A DNA stretch of 64,000 nucleotides from Pezizomycotina sp. ARF18 (lineage: Eukaryota > Ascomycota), in NCBI GenBank assembly GCA_002224055.1, contig AZLU01000046.1, positions 170,566 to 234,565 on the forward strand. Direction: 5' to 3'. This document shows, one piece after another, positions 36,401 to 47,974 of this stretch. A program made the position numbers and the translations under genes. The notes beneath the pieces were generated by a model. That model saw nothing but the letters and a program-made list of their open reading frames with translations. It was not told where the DNA came from and did no database searches. Position 1 is the stretch's first letter, and each line of letters starts with the position of its first letter.

Positions 36401-38950
36401 CGGGAAGATAGCCGATACTCTCAGCACGAACACCTACCGCCTTCGTAGCCTACGACGACCTTATGTACATGCCTTACATGAATTATGCAACGCTCACGCC
36501 GTCTCCATAATTAGGAATACAAAACTACCTAGATAATTCACTGCGAACGGCTGATAAAAAAGGAAAGTTTTCGCCCCGATTAATCCATCCGCATATCTAC
36601 TATAAACTGTTTCCTTAGTTTTTTTTTTTCCCCAAGCCGATTGTGAAAGTTCGAACGCGACGGCAGATAGCTAACTAGAACAGCAGGTTCCCAAGTTATA
36701 AAGAAGAGTTGTCATCCTCGCTAGGCTTGATAAACGCAATCTCTCAGTGGACTGTAATACTGTTCGGCTAAAGATAAATATTCCAAAACTAAAATGAAAG
36801 TGCTCATGGTTTATGACTAGTCTAAAACCCACCAGTTAAGCCTTCTTTGATAAAGACATGATTAAAGCGATGTAGACCTTCCGGCGATAACAATTTGCAT
36901 CAGCGTACCGAATCAATCCTTTCGCTAGGGTGAACCTGCAATCTAGACACTATCATTATTCGAAGCAACCGCGCGTAATTATCGATCGGTGAACGAAAAA
37001 ATACGCCTCGAGTCCAGGTATAGCTACCCCGACTGTTGGTCATATATGGTTAAAATTGTCCCTTCACTCGATTCATAAAAGACCGCCGGAGCGTCATTAT
37101 ATAAAAATCATTTATCAGCGACCTTCCGAGAGGGCGCAAGGTATAAAGTCTCCTCACTTCTCAAGCTACGAGACCCGACATTCCAAATCCAAAACTGCCA
37201 AAGTCCAGGCTGCCCGCAGGTCATACTCCCCTCCTCCACCTGCCAAAGCGTCTGTATCCTTGACCGGCCACTTCATAACTCCGTCTCGTCATGCCGAATT
37301 ATCGGGAGAAAAACAAGAACCCTGCACCGACGTGGGTGATACTTCTATAGCGATCTCTGACGTTCCGATAGCTAAATTATTCAAGCAAGAGGAAAATCAC
37401 CAGCAACAGGAGCATAAAATGTCAATCTACGCCAACCAAACCAACCACTCTGCTGAGGAACATAACAGACTCACTCGTTTCGGCAAAAAAATTCTAAACA
37501 ACAGAAAGATAACGGGGGAAATCCATATTTCTCATTAAAACATCTTTGGATCGTGGGAGCGAAGAGCAGAGAGCCCATCGCGGCTTCCAAAATCCTCCCA
37601 TACCAATCGCGGGCTTTACTTCCGTGTCTCGCTGTACTCCGATAATTTCTCACTCAGCACGAATATCCATCACCCTCCGTAGCTAAATATCTTACAATAG
37701 CCGCTCCATAACTCGTTCTCGTCGTGCCGGATTAGATGGGAAAAAAAAAAAAAGAAAAAGAAACCTGCACCGACCGCGCGTAATGCTTCTGAGATGGTTT
37801 TTACGCTCTCCCGATAGCTCAGTCATTCAACCAAGGATGAAAAACGCCTCCAATAAAAATAATCCTCATGAACCATTGATTTATATTGATCTCGAAAGTT
37901 CGTTGGGGAGAACAAAGAAAATAGTGTTTCCCCCCCTCATAGCTTGTAGACTTCGACGATCGGGAACACCGATACTTTTAATAAGAGCGCCTTTAGGGCT
38001 CAGAGAACACTCCATGAATCATCCAGACAGGCACCCTTCCATGCCATTCGGGTGATTCACAATCAAGGTCCACCTTCGCCGGTAATTTCTCAGCGCGGGC
38101 ATCCACACCTTCGATAATTTACGGCTCGTGACATATCGAAGGGCCTGTATACTACACGGTATTTCGTCCACGTTCCATAGCACGAATTACAAAAACGTCG
38201 TATAGGCCCCCAGCGATGCTGTTGGATACGACGACAAAATTCATTCCGCCTCGCTCCCTACCTCCTTTGCTATAAACTTTTTTCTTTTCTTTTCAGGCTT
38301 CAAATACAGGATGGTGGGGGCCGGATAAGGGTTTGAAGACGAAAGCAACCTCGACGATAAAGCAGATCTCGAGTAGTAGCAATGCACGCAGCCGGTTACA
38401 TACTCCTCTCCGTGGAATTTTGACTCTGAGCATATTAGACGAAAAAACGGAACGCTCATAAATCATCACGGCCGATGCCTCTTTATAAAGACATGAAGAA
38501 CACGATGAAACTCGCCGGCGATAAAAGAACTCACATTAACGTGCTGGAACGACCCTTTCCTAAATCCAGGCTGGAGACTGGTACGATGATAAAAAAAAAA
38601 AAAAAACCGGGTCCACAACCCACAAAAACGATAAGATCGAAACTTAAAGACAAGAACGAAGAATTCCATACTCGTAACTGATGTGGGCACCGTAGCGCGA
38701 ATCAAAAAAAAATTTGGGATGTCCTGACTTCTATGTCTTCTCTTCATATGAACGGAAGCGTACAGTGCAGACGGGCAGGGCTCGCATACAATTTTGAGTC
38801 ATTGCTCGCAGCAGCGGATATACAACGTTTTATCCGATTAACGCAGCGCAGGAACATATTTACCACCGCCGGATATTATTCACGCACGAACAAACATTTG
38901 AGGGTACAGAAGATGGATTACGGTGGCAATTATATCCATGACTAACTAGA
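33400..38950 (-). repeat. Diverged tandem array 2, apparently array-1 family in inverted orientation
   Basis: Recurring blocks on the + strand include TATATTTCTCATTAAAAC (36301 and 37526), CTGCACCGACGTG with GACGTTCCGATAGC (35867 and 37323, weaker at 37768), TATAAAGACATG...CCGGCGATAA (36850 and 38484) and CGATA(A)(T)TTCTCAGCACG-like strings (36409, 37640, 38085). Two copies of one block sit about 430 bp apart (near 37275 and 37705). Read on the - strand, these correspond in order to array-1 blocks: AATGAGAAATATAGG (array 1: AATGAGATATAGG) and GCTGAGAGTATCGG (array 1: CGCTAAGTATCGG). A string near 37270 gives CGGCATGACGAGACGG...TATGAAGTGGCCGGTC, echoing GCATTGTGGAAAAGTCTATG...GGTC. The + strand is A/C-rich, the mirror image of array 1. 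Ends are approximate. Confidence 0.68.
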
Positions 38951-39424
38951 TTTGAATGTACATGTACTTCGATTTTATCATCCGCCAACTCTTAATAATT
39001 TGCCAACGCCGACGCACTCATCGCTCTTGGAAACGAAAACTTACCAAGGCATAAAACACCAAATCATCATGTATTATAGACGTATATTTAGTTTAGTTGG
39101 TCACAGCTTTCATGAAGCATAGGAAGTGTATAAGCGCTCTTGCAATCGCCTGAAAGTGGAGGAAGGAAATATCTAAATAATGCAATTGCTCTATTCCCCC
39201 TTTTTATATATATGTAAATGTATAAGCTAAAAAAGATATACAACGAATTTTAAATCGAATCACCAAAAAACAGGGTATACTTTTACCGTCACCTTTTTTC
39301 ACCGTCATGCCTTAAACAACCCTCAATCCACAAAAAAGAAAAAAGAAAAGAAAAAAGAAAAAAGAAAAAAAGAAGAAAGGGAAACATTTATACGCTCCCG
39401 CTATACCTCCCCACAAACCCACCC
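38951..39424. other. 3' flank of PMR1, purine-rich
   Basis: Noncoding sequence just downstream of the PMR1 stop. A purine-only tract of AAAAG-type repeats lies at about 39331-39384. No gene is recognised. Confidence 0.45.
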
Positions 39425-42400
39425 TCATCTCTTCCAATTATAATACTTCCTCGCCTCATCCGCCCAAAACACACTACTCGCAACACTCACCAGCAAAACC
39501 CAATCACCAAACGCCAACCCCTCCGTCTGAAAAACCTTCTGCAGCGGCGGAAAATACACCACCCCAAGCTGTCCCATAAGACTCCCCGCAACAGCAATAT
39601 TAAACATCTTATTCCCAAACAACTTAATCTCCCCCTCAAAACACTTTATTAGCGCTCCGGCATGTAAGGGCGTTAAACATGTCGAAGAGGACGAAGGCTG
39701 TGAAGGTCATTGTTGTGTCGCGGGCGGAGATTGTGCCGTCTTCCATCATTTCGTGGATGTAGATGCACATTACGCCGATGAGATTAGGAAGGCGGATGTG
39801 AAGACGCGCTGGAGGAGACGCGGGTTAGGACGTGTGCGTGGCGGTTTCGCGGCGGGCGGACATTACGGCGGGTCGACGGGTTCGACGCCGAGGGATTGCG
39901 CGGGGGGGCCGTCCATTAGGATATCTGTTGAAATGTTTGTTAGATTATAATACACTGACATGTTCAAGGAGCAACAGGTTTTTTTTTGGCGGATGAAAGG
40001 AGGGTAGTGGAGTTTGTAGGAACGTACTTATCCACAATATCTGCATAGCGTTAAGCGGGTTCGCGACGCCCCAGATGGTAGCCACAAGGACAAGGCTCAG
40101 CGCGGCGACGGATGTACTCAATTGAAACGTAAGGAAGTTCTGTATATTGTAAAAGATACCCTTGCCCTCTTCTATAGCCTTCAATATCGTGCTGAAGTTG
40201 TCGTCCGTGAGTATCATCGCCGCCGCTTCCTTCGCGACGTCGGTGCCTAATACGCCCATGCTTATACCGATGTCCGCGAGCTTCAAAGCCGGTGCGTCGT
40301 TTACGCCGTCGCCGGTCATGGCTACAACGGCTTCGTTTGGCGGCGCTTGCAGCGCGCGGATGATTTTCATCTTGTGCTCCGGCGACGCGCGCGCGAATAT
40401 GGTAGTGGTAGAGATCGCCTGCGAGAGTTCCTCGTCCGTCATGCTGTCGAGCTCTTCGCCCGTATGACCGACCTCGAGTGGTGCCCGACGATGGGTGTCC
40501 GTTCACCGTCGGGAGCTGACTCGCGCCGCCGACGGTGCTACGCGAAGCTACGGTCGCGGAAGGTAGTACCGGCATGCCCAGCTTCTTCGCGATGGACACT
40601 GCCGTCGTCTCCGCGTCTCCCGTGATCATGATAACCTTGACGCCGCCATCATTAATCGCTCGATGGCCCTCTTAACGCCTTTTCTCGGCGGGTCGTACAT
40701 GCCGACGATGCCCGCGAAGGTTAAGCCGTTGAACGCCTTCTCGAGGTTATCCTCGTTCCTCTTGTCGACTCTCGCGGCGGGACCGCTGGCGAATCCGATT
40801 ACTCTCAAACCGTCTTCCGCCATAGCCTCCGCTGCCGCCTGCGCTTTAACCTTCCGCGCTTCGTCCAAAACGATAATCTTTCCGTCTTTGGATAGGTACG
40901 TATCGCAGCGTTCCAGCACCCTTTCGAGAGCTCCCTTGACGTACGCGTTCTCTTTGCCGCTTTCGCCGCCGTCCATGAGGACGCCCATCCACTTCCGTTT
41001 CGACGAGAAGGGGACCTCCGCGGAGCGCGTGCCGCGGTTTCGTATATCCTCCTCCGCGAACGCGTCGAGCAGATCTAACATGGCGACGTCCGTAGGTTGT
41101 CCTACAAACCTCGACTGCTGCAATCCCGAGCTCGCGCCGCCGTGAATACTCTGCGCCTGCGCCGTCGCGATGGCGTGAGCGGACGCGAGCCGGCCGTTAT
41201 TGCACAAATTACCAATCCGCAGCAGCGTCCTCGTCGGCACGTCCAGCGAAACGTTCCTGTCCTGCAGCGATTCCTTCTTGATAGGGATAGGTAAGTCCGG
41301 CGTCCAGATCATCGTGACGGTCATGTGGTTCATCGTCAGCGTGCCCGTCTTGTCGCTGCAGACAACGGAAACGCAGCCTAGCGTTTCGACCTTCGGTAGT
41401 TTTTTACGATGGCGCCGCGCTTGACCATCCGCAGCACGCCGAGGGCGAGCGTTACGGTGACGATGATGGGTAGTCCTTCGGGTATGGCGGCGACGGCGAG
41501 GGAAACGCCGATCTGGAACATATCCAGCCACGGCCGTCCTTGCAGTAAACCAACGAGCATGATAAACCCGATGACGACGAAGCTGGCCATCGACAGTTCG
41601 TTGCCGAGCTTATCCATGGACACCTGCAGCGGGGTCCGGGGACTCGACAGCTCCGAAAGCATCGCGTTGATCTTACCGAACTCCGTGTTTCCGCCAGTAG
41701 CAACTACCAACCCTGCCCGTGCCCGTTGCGCACGAGCGTACCTTGAAAAGCTATGCACTTCATGTCGGGGATCGGGATGTCGGCCTTCGTGTACATCGGC
41801 GACTCGGACTGCTCCGGAGCGGGTATGGGGTGGCTGTCCTTCTTGACGGGTTCGGTTTCACCTGTGAGGTTACTCTCGTCGATTTCCAGCTCCGAGCTCG
41901 ATATAATCCGCACGTCCGCCGGAATCCTGTCGCCCGTAGTAAACGCGATCAGATCACCCGGAACCAATTGGCTCGCGGGGACCGTCGTGCTCGTCGGTGT
42001 CGAAGATAGCACGTCGTCTTCGTCTCCGCTACGCCCCACCGCCGGCGCCGCCGCCTCCCTGCCTTGTCCCCGTATCAAATGCGCGTGGTGAGGTACCAGT
42101 TTATTCAGCGCCTCCAGCGATTTTCCGATTTATGCTCCTGCACAAACCCCACGGTGACGACGATGAACACGGCTAGCGTTATCGAGACGGCGTCGTCCAT
42201 GTTGCCATGAAGAAGGATATCGCGGCGGAGCCGAGTAGCAGTAAGATGAGCCGGGATTCGACGAATTGCTTGCAGAATTTCAGCCATATCGGTTCCTGTT
42301 CCGGTTGGGGCAGCTCGTTGGGGCCGTGGATCGTTCGCCGTATCCGTGCTTCGTGGGATGAGAGCAGGCCGTGGGTTAATGTCGACTTCAGCACGCCGGC

Positions 42401-42621
42401 GCATTCTTCCGTCGAGTAAGTTGCGAATTCGGTAGTCGAGGGCTGGTGAAAAAGAGAGTAAAAAGATGTCAGTAGATAATTTAAAAAAGATCGGATGAAA
42501 GGTAAAACAGGGGAAAGATTCCAAGCAAAGTAAGGCAACCATACGTATGAGTTAGCAGGTGTGGATATCCGATAGCCCCCCGGTGTTCGAGGTCCTAAGG
42601 GGTAGACGAGCCGGATGCCAT
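39425..42621 (-). CDS. PMR1: PMR1-type Golgi Ca2+/Mn2+-transporting P-type ATPase (SPCA), frame interrupted
   Basis: This pumps Ca2+ and Mn2+ into the Golgi lumen for glycosylation and ion homeostasis. The start at 42621 reads MASGSSTP and continues [18 protein letters not shown] 102-bp intron (42443-42544) leads to [10 protein letters not shown]. The family hallmarks follow in order: [40 protein letters not shown], the actuator loop [11 protein letters not shown] (about 41870), [15 protein letters not shown] (about 41470), the phosphorylation site [14 protein letters not shown] (about 41355) and [11 protein letters not shown] (about 40950). The hinge [20 protein letters not shown] (about 40320-40265) and [15 protein letters not shown] (about 39910) come next. 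A 103-bp intron (39925-40027) precisely joins ILWI-N-ILMDG. The end is [12 protein letters not shown], stop at 39425. About 1,000 residues are expected. Frame breaks at 42205, 42121-42124, 41711-41713 and 41400-41405 are each cured by one extra base of the run. Confidence 0.94.
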
Positions 42622-43493
42622 GGCGTCTGAGGCGTAGTAGGAGTGACCGTGATATATCGTGAAGGACGTAGAGGGGAGACGAAGTGAATAACTCTGAGGG
42701 AGAGGTTATTCACGACCTCGAGGGAAGGGAAGGAGGATAAAATGAGACAAAAAAGGAGCTCGCTGCTACAAACGCCACGGTGGAATGAAAGATCTTGGCT
42801 AATTGTAAATGTAAGACAAATAAGAAACCGCGTTGGATCGAGACCGTCGAAGGATCCTTTTTGAAGCTGATGGATGATGAGATGATGAAGATGAAGGTAG
42901 AATGAAGGACGGTGTTGGACGTTAGGAGTTAAAGAAAAGATTATAATTAGGCAGAAAAGAAGGTTGGTATAATGAAATGAAATGAAGAGAGAAAGAAAGA
43001 GCATGCGAGTAAGAGGAAGTAACAGTGAAATTCTAAAAATTGTTTTTTTTTTTACTTATGACTGGCCTGCTGCTGCTCGCTCTGTAGACCGTTTTTTTTT
43101 TTTTTGATTTTGAGGGTGGCGCTGCCTACAAAACGTAATAAAAGCGCCGCTTTAGGCTAATTTTAACCCCTTTCTTCACGCTACTGCACGCCCTATATGA
43201 GATAAGCGAGGTCCGTGCACTTTTTGAAGAGCGAGCGAACCGACTGGGTCAACAAAGCCTCGATACTAGCTACTTAGTAGCTAGGGGTTATTGCAATGGA
43301 CACTTCACGTAGAAAAAGCCAAACTTCAAATAGGTATCTCGCAACTAAGATACAAGAGAATGACAAGGTAAAGACTGCGGATAAGTACAGTTCGCTATGG
43401 TATTACATGCGTCGCAAACTATCCTAAAAAAAAAACATCTCACTCATCACTCATTAATCCCTGGTATATCCACATCATTTCCTTGCTTTCACA
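42622..43493. promoter_or_regulatory. PMR1 5' region
   Basis: Noncoding sequence upstream of PMR1, containing its promoter by position. It includes short T runs (43044-43053, 43092-43104) and a 19-nt palindrome CTAGCTACT-T-AGTAGCTAG at 43266-43284. No gene is recognised. Confidence 0.4.
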
Positions 43494-44886
43494 TCATTTC
43501 CTTGCTTTTTCAAGCCTGAATATTAAGCTGCCTGTTCCTCGCCTTCTCGTCTTGTACGCAATCTTCCAGAACCTCTTCTCCCGGTTAAACTTGAACATGT
43601 TGCCGTCGTAGTACAAATTCCCGGGGAAGAATACAGATACCAACGCTGCACCGACACCCGGTCTGATCTTCTCTACTTCCATGAGCGTACCATGACGTCG
43701 CTGACGTCTTCTTCCTCGGGCGGAAGCGTCTCGTGGTCTTCAATGTCGGACGAGGCGTCGTCGACGCGCTTCTCCTTCTGCCGCCAGTCGGCGGAGTAGC
43801 CGATTACCGCGTTGCACTTGCACTGCTTGTAGTACTTGAGCTCGTCATCCGGGGCGCGAGCGGGTGGCACTGACAGTGGGACGATTTGTACGGCCGCAGG
43901 TGTATGTTCGACGCCTCGGGCTCCCGGGAGCGCCTGCTGCGTATACGTTCTGCAACATGCAATGCCACCTATCGCGATCAAGAACCACGTGTGGTCCTTC
44001 AGGCCGGATACGGTTATCAAAAGCAGGGTCCAGAAGACCGTGAGAACTAAACAAGCCCACCGGGTCCCAGCGAGTTGGTGCGGACCGCCCGTGGCGAGAG
44101 CTTCGAGGTCCCAATCGTCCGGACCGCTGACGATGACCATCGCCTTCGTGTTGCCGTTCCCTCTCGTGAGGACGACGGTCTTGGACTCCGTAGTTTCCTC
44201 CACGACCATTTTTCGGCCTCCCACTGCGGTAGCGAACCAGTTATCATCGCGAAAAGGGTCCCGCGCCCGTCACCATGAAGATGGCGTAGTCGCCCCACAC
44301 AGCCCAGGGAATAATCGATATGCATATCTGCAGGCAGATGACGGCCCAGCCCGCCCACCACTTCCTGTCGACTTTGACTTCGGTGGACGAGCTGGATATC
44401 TCGAAGATGTCCACGCGCAGCGAAACCCGCCGCGGTTTTCCGTCGAAGTCCAGCGGCGGCGACGGCCACAGGTGTTCCTGGTTCTCGAGTTTCGTCTCCC
44501 AGTCGCGCAGTAACCTTCCAATACCCAGCTTTTATTATCCCTCACGTAAGGGTTCGAAACGTTCAGCACGACGAAATCGGTATCGGGTTCCGGCATCAGT
44601 CTGCACTCGCCGAACACCGTCATCAGACTCTCGAACGCGTACGCCACCCACCCGAACGAAAACGCCACGGGTGTAATATTAATATACCAATCGTGGGATT
44701 TGTTTTTCCGTTTTCTCCACGGTGGGAAACGGTAACCAACGAGCTGAGCGAGTGCTTTCCGGACGATTTCACCACCGATAAGTAGGAGGAGGGAGAGGAT
44801 GTCTCCGGGATTCGACCATTGCTGCCGCAGCTCGTTGTTGACGTACGCGGCCCCGTGAGGATAGTGCTGTTGCCGAAGCTCGACAT
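43494..44886 (-). CDS. Unnamed fungal multi-pass membrane protein, frame interrupted
   Basis: I recognise a conserved ascomycete membrane protein layout but no function. The start at 44886 reads MSSFGNSTILTG, then after one missing G (CCCC at 44851-44854 on +) AAYVNNELRQQWSNPGDILS. The first helix is LLLLIGGEIVRKALAQLVG, followed by ITPVAFSFGWVAYAFESLMT (about 44670-44610). Next comes a cytosolic part with PDTDFVVLNVSNPYVRDN and KLENQEHLWPSPPLDFDGKP. The following helices are WWAGWAVICLQICISIIPWA (about 44365-44305) and a later pair around TRWACLVLTVFWTLLLITVS and HTWFLIAIGGIACC (44065-43945). The tail contains ADWRQKEKRVDDASSDIEDH. The last stretch (PGVGAALVSVFFPGNLYYDG, 43660-43600) lies in another frame and ends at 43494. 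Two more breaks (44516-44517; 44209-44213) are one-base homopolymer shortfalls. Five or so membrane helices are likely. Confidence 0.7.
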
Positions 44887-45800
44887 TGCGGGGTGGAGTA
44901 TCCCTTGCGGGCGAACAGGAGCCTTCTCGGTATCGACGCCGTGTTGAGAGGATTGTAGCTTTTTCGAATGTCCTAGTATTCTGGCATCCGCTTATACTCA
45001 AGACACCCTACTTTGAGCCTCAAAAAAATCCGGAACTCGGAACGTCGAAAAAGGCGTTTTCGGTTAGAAGCCTATATGACTCGGTAAGATAGGTTGACAA
45101 CCAGAATACCGCCTGAGGGGGCTGAGGGACGGTGAACCTTCCCAATGAAGGAATACGAGAGACAAAATAGTGATAATAGTATCGTAGAAAGCTTTGCAGG
45201 CCTGAAAGCATTCCGAGAATAGCTACTAACCGTCATCTTTCCCAGCTGTGTGGGCCCACCACCCGTTTTATAGTAATGAACCTGTAATTGGCAATTTGGG
45301 GCCTGACTCGATGATTGGGGGGATACCGGATGCCAGGTGCGCTGTTAAAAAAAAAAGAAAAAAAGGGGAGGCTGAAAATACTTACCAGTTACCACTAGGT
45401 CCACTTCTGCATGTTTGAGTGCCTGTGGGGAATTAAAAAAAAAAAAGATTGTGCAGGCATTTGCAGGTTAAACTTGTTTTGCATTTTTTTTTTTTTACGA
45501 GGGGACCAGCAAATCATTTGGAAAAATGTGAGCTCGTAATACTTTTACTGGGCGAGGACTGGCGACCCGCTGCCGTTTTCGGGGAGCAGCCAAAATTACC
45601 CCCCGCTTATCCTTCGCGAGCGTGGGCCAACTTGAGGAAAACACCTTATACGTTACCGAGGGCAAACTCGCGAAGACCCGCAGTAACGGTCTTGCGTAAC
45701 GGTTTAAATCCGGAGCTGCAGCCAGCTGGGTCTTTCACCCGGGAGAGCTTCACCCCCCCAAAAGCTGTTCCAAACAGATGCACAGCAAGCGATTATCACG
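44887..45800. promoter_or_regulatory. Divergent promoter region
   Basis: This 914-bp region separates divergently transcribed genes (membrane protein - and kinase-like +). It has short A/T homopolymers (45346-45364, 45436-45447, 45487-45497). Some upstream reading frame on the - strand extends to 45001 but lacks family features, so the shorter start at 44886 was preferred. Confidence 0.45.
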
Positions 45801-47230
45801 ATGCCAGCAGACGAATACCGGTAAGTCGATTCAGCTCCGTATTTTTTTTTTCTTCTTCTTCTTCTTTCCTAGATCAGCCCTTTGAAGGTGCCTCATTTCT
45901 CTTTGGAACCGGGTTTTTTCCTGGTGGAACCATTGATCGCTGACTTGGAATCTTTACAGCCCGAACCTCCTCTACGAGATCAGCTCGATAACCCCCCACG
46001 GCCACGAATTCTGGTTCGAGAACCGTGAGCCTTCCCAGCGCATATACGTCCACGTCGAACCTCCTTCCTTTCCTCACCCTCTTCCACCTCTACAACTTCC
46101 TCTCCACCCTCCCTCCCCGCAAAACTTTCACAAACATTCCCCTCCCCCTCCACGAATCCGAAAAGTGCGCCGTCACAGCAGACCACGACAACACCCTCCC
46201 TCTCGCCGAATCTCTAACAACACACCTGACTTCCTTACACAAGCGTCACCCGGAATTAAAACTCCCGCATTTAACCCGCCTCGGCATATCGTTAAAACAA
46301 GACGGGAGCTTTTCGAACGTCCACCCTCCGCCGTCTTTATCCGAAAACGCGATATGGAGTCCTCCCGAGGACGTTCCGAAGGTTCCGCTGTCAGCTGTTA
46401 AAGTGTTAGAGACTAGGGAGATAAGACGGAATGTACGCATCGCAAGGTTACAAAGTACGAACGAGCGGTGTATTTTTAAGAATGTGGAGTTTAGGAGCGA
46501 GGCGGTTGGGTTGAGCTTCGAAGTATCGAATTATAAGAGTTTGATGGCGAAGGGGGTCGGTGGGTGGATACCACGGTTGCTGGCGCTGGTTTACGTTCGC
46601 GACGACGGTAAAGAGGAAGAAGTAGAAGAGAATAACGAGAATGCTATAGCTGAAGACGACGACGATAACGAGAGGATAAAGAGGAGAAAGAGTTAAAAGG
46701 TGAAGGCGTACATTTCATCGGCGCAGCCTTCGAGTTCTTCGCGCAGAAGGATCTCACGCAGCACTACACCGGCGCATCAACCTCCACAAAACTATCCTGG
46801 ACGCGGCAACTAGTCTCCGCCATCGCCGCTCTCGAAGCGGCGGACTTCGAGCACTGGGATCTAAAGTGCGAGAATTTAGTACTCGATACTACCCACCCCC
46901 ACCGCACAACACGACAGGAGAGGCTCGACTGGTTCGATCTCGCACGCGCCGACGGAAGACGATCCGGGGCGGATTAAAGTTATCGATTTGGAGAATAATA
47001 AAGCGTCGAGCGCTTGGAAGGTGGGGAGAATACGATATCTATGGTGTACTCGATGGGTAAGACTGTGCTGGAGATGTTCGAGGAGAGGTTTCCGGACGCT
47101 GGGAAGGTGAAGGGGAGGAACTGGGACACTTACCGGAGCCGCGAGGACGGTGGTGGAGATGTGCTGCTACGGGGACGAAGTTCCGACGGCGCGGTCGGTG
47201 GCGGAGAAGATACAGAATATTGGGAGCTAG
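45801..47230 (+). CDS. Protein-kinase-like fungal protein with altered DFG position, frame interrupted
   Basis: This belongs to an expanded fungal family of kinase-like proteins; substrate and role are unknown. Exon 1 (45801-45820) encodes MPADEYR. A 139-bp intron (45821-45959, GTAAGT...TTTACAG) joins it to PNLLYEISSITPHGHEFWFE. The N-half (46060-46700) contains FLTLFHLYNFLSTLPPRKTF and LGISLKQDGSFSNVHPPPS. It then shows CIFKNVEFRSEAVGLSFEV and an acidic loop of EED-rich residues near 46610-46680. After a frame change comes GEGVHFIGAAFEFF (about 46700-46745), then the catalytic-loop-like FEHWDLKCENLVL (about 46848-46886; H-x-D...N kept), then IKVIDLENNKASSAW (about 46975-47019), where a kinase would have DFG. 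The C-lobe has MVYSMGKTVLEMFEERFPD and ends TVVEMCCYGDEVPTARSVAE then KIQNIGS stop at 47230. It could be active or a pseudokinase. Confidence 0.65.
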
Positions 47231-47519
47231 CGGGTGGATTATGATATGTTTTTCTTGAGCATCGAAATTGGGAGTTCCTTTTTCTTCATTAAGCATCATC
47301 AAAACGATAGGAAAAAATCGCATCAAATAAAGACTGGACATATGTTCTTTGTTCCTCTGAATTACTCGTTATATATATACAACACAATCTTCGATATCAC
47401 AAGCTTCCATTACAAAACACACCCCTCCTCCTCCAATTTCTCCTAATAATCCTCCCCAAACCCCACCTCAATATCCCCAACCCACCCTCCTATACCGCCC
47501 TCGTCCTGCGGCCTACAAA

Positions 47520-47974
47520 CTAAACCGTTAATCCACCCCCCGCCGCCCAAATAAACACCGAACCCATCCCCAACAACACCAAACCACCTGCCCAATACTC
47601 CGCATTACTAACGAACGGCGGCCTCCGCCTCATCAACACTACCCTGGCGACCTGCAAGAACGCGAAGCCTAACGTAACCCATACACCTAACAAGGCGCGA
47701 CGGAAGCCGTAGTCGTCTGTACACCAGAAGTTGTAGGCCTTTTTGTGCGGTTGGAGGGAGGTTGTGGCGAAGATGGTTATGGAGTGAGGATGGCAGTGAG
47801 GATGTAGATGTTGTAGAGGATGTAGTTGAGGGCGGGGTGTAGTGGGAGGGTAGGGCTTTGTGGGGTTTTGAAGGGGTGGGATCTGTTTTGGAGATCGGGG
47901 GAAGAGAGGTGGTGGATTGGAGTTCAATGTCTGGTGAGGAGGGTCGGCGAAGGGGTTTCGAGTTTTGAAGACAT
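47520..47974 (-). CDS. Small fungal membrane protein, frame interrupted
   Basis: No function is known to me. The proposed start at 47974 reads MSSKLETPSPTLLTR. After frame changes comes a first hydrophobic segment, HPALNYILYNIYILTAILT (about 47850-47795). Then IFATTSLQPHKKAYNFWCTD DYGFRRALLGVWVTLGFAFL (47785-47665), whose long uninterrupted frame carries the second helix, is followed by QVARVVLMRRRPPFVSNAEY. A third helix, AGGLVLLGMGSVFIWAAGGG, ends at the stop, 47520. A basic loop (RRR) between helices 2 and 3 suggests a cytosolic turn. About 150 residues and three or four helices are expected. It converges with the kinase-like gene across a 289-bp gap. Confidence 0.6.

Noticed and set aside
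40626-41846. Long + strand open frames opposite PMR1
   Set aside because: They mirror the GC-rich PMR1 coding strand and carry no recognisable protein features, while the - strand shows all P-type ATPase motifs.
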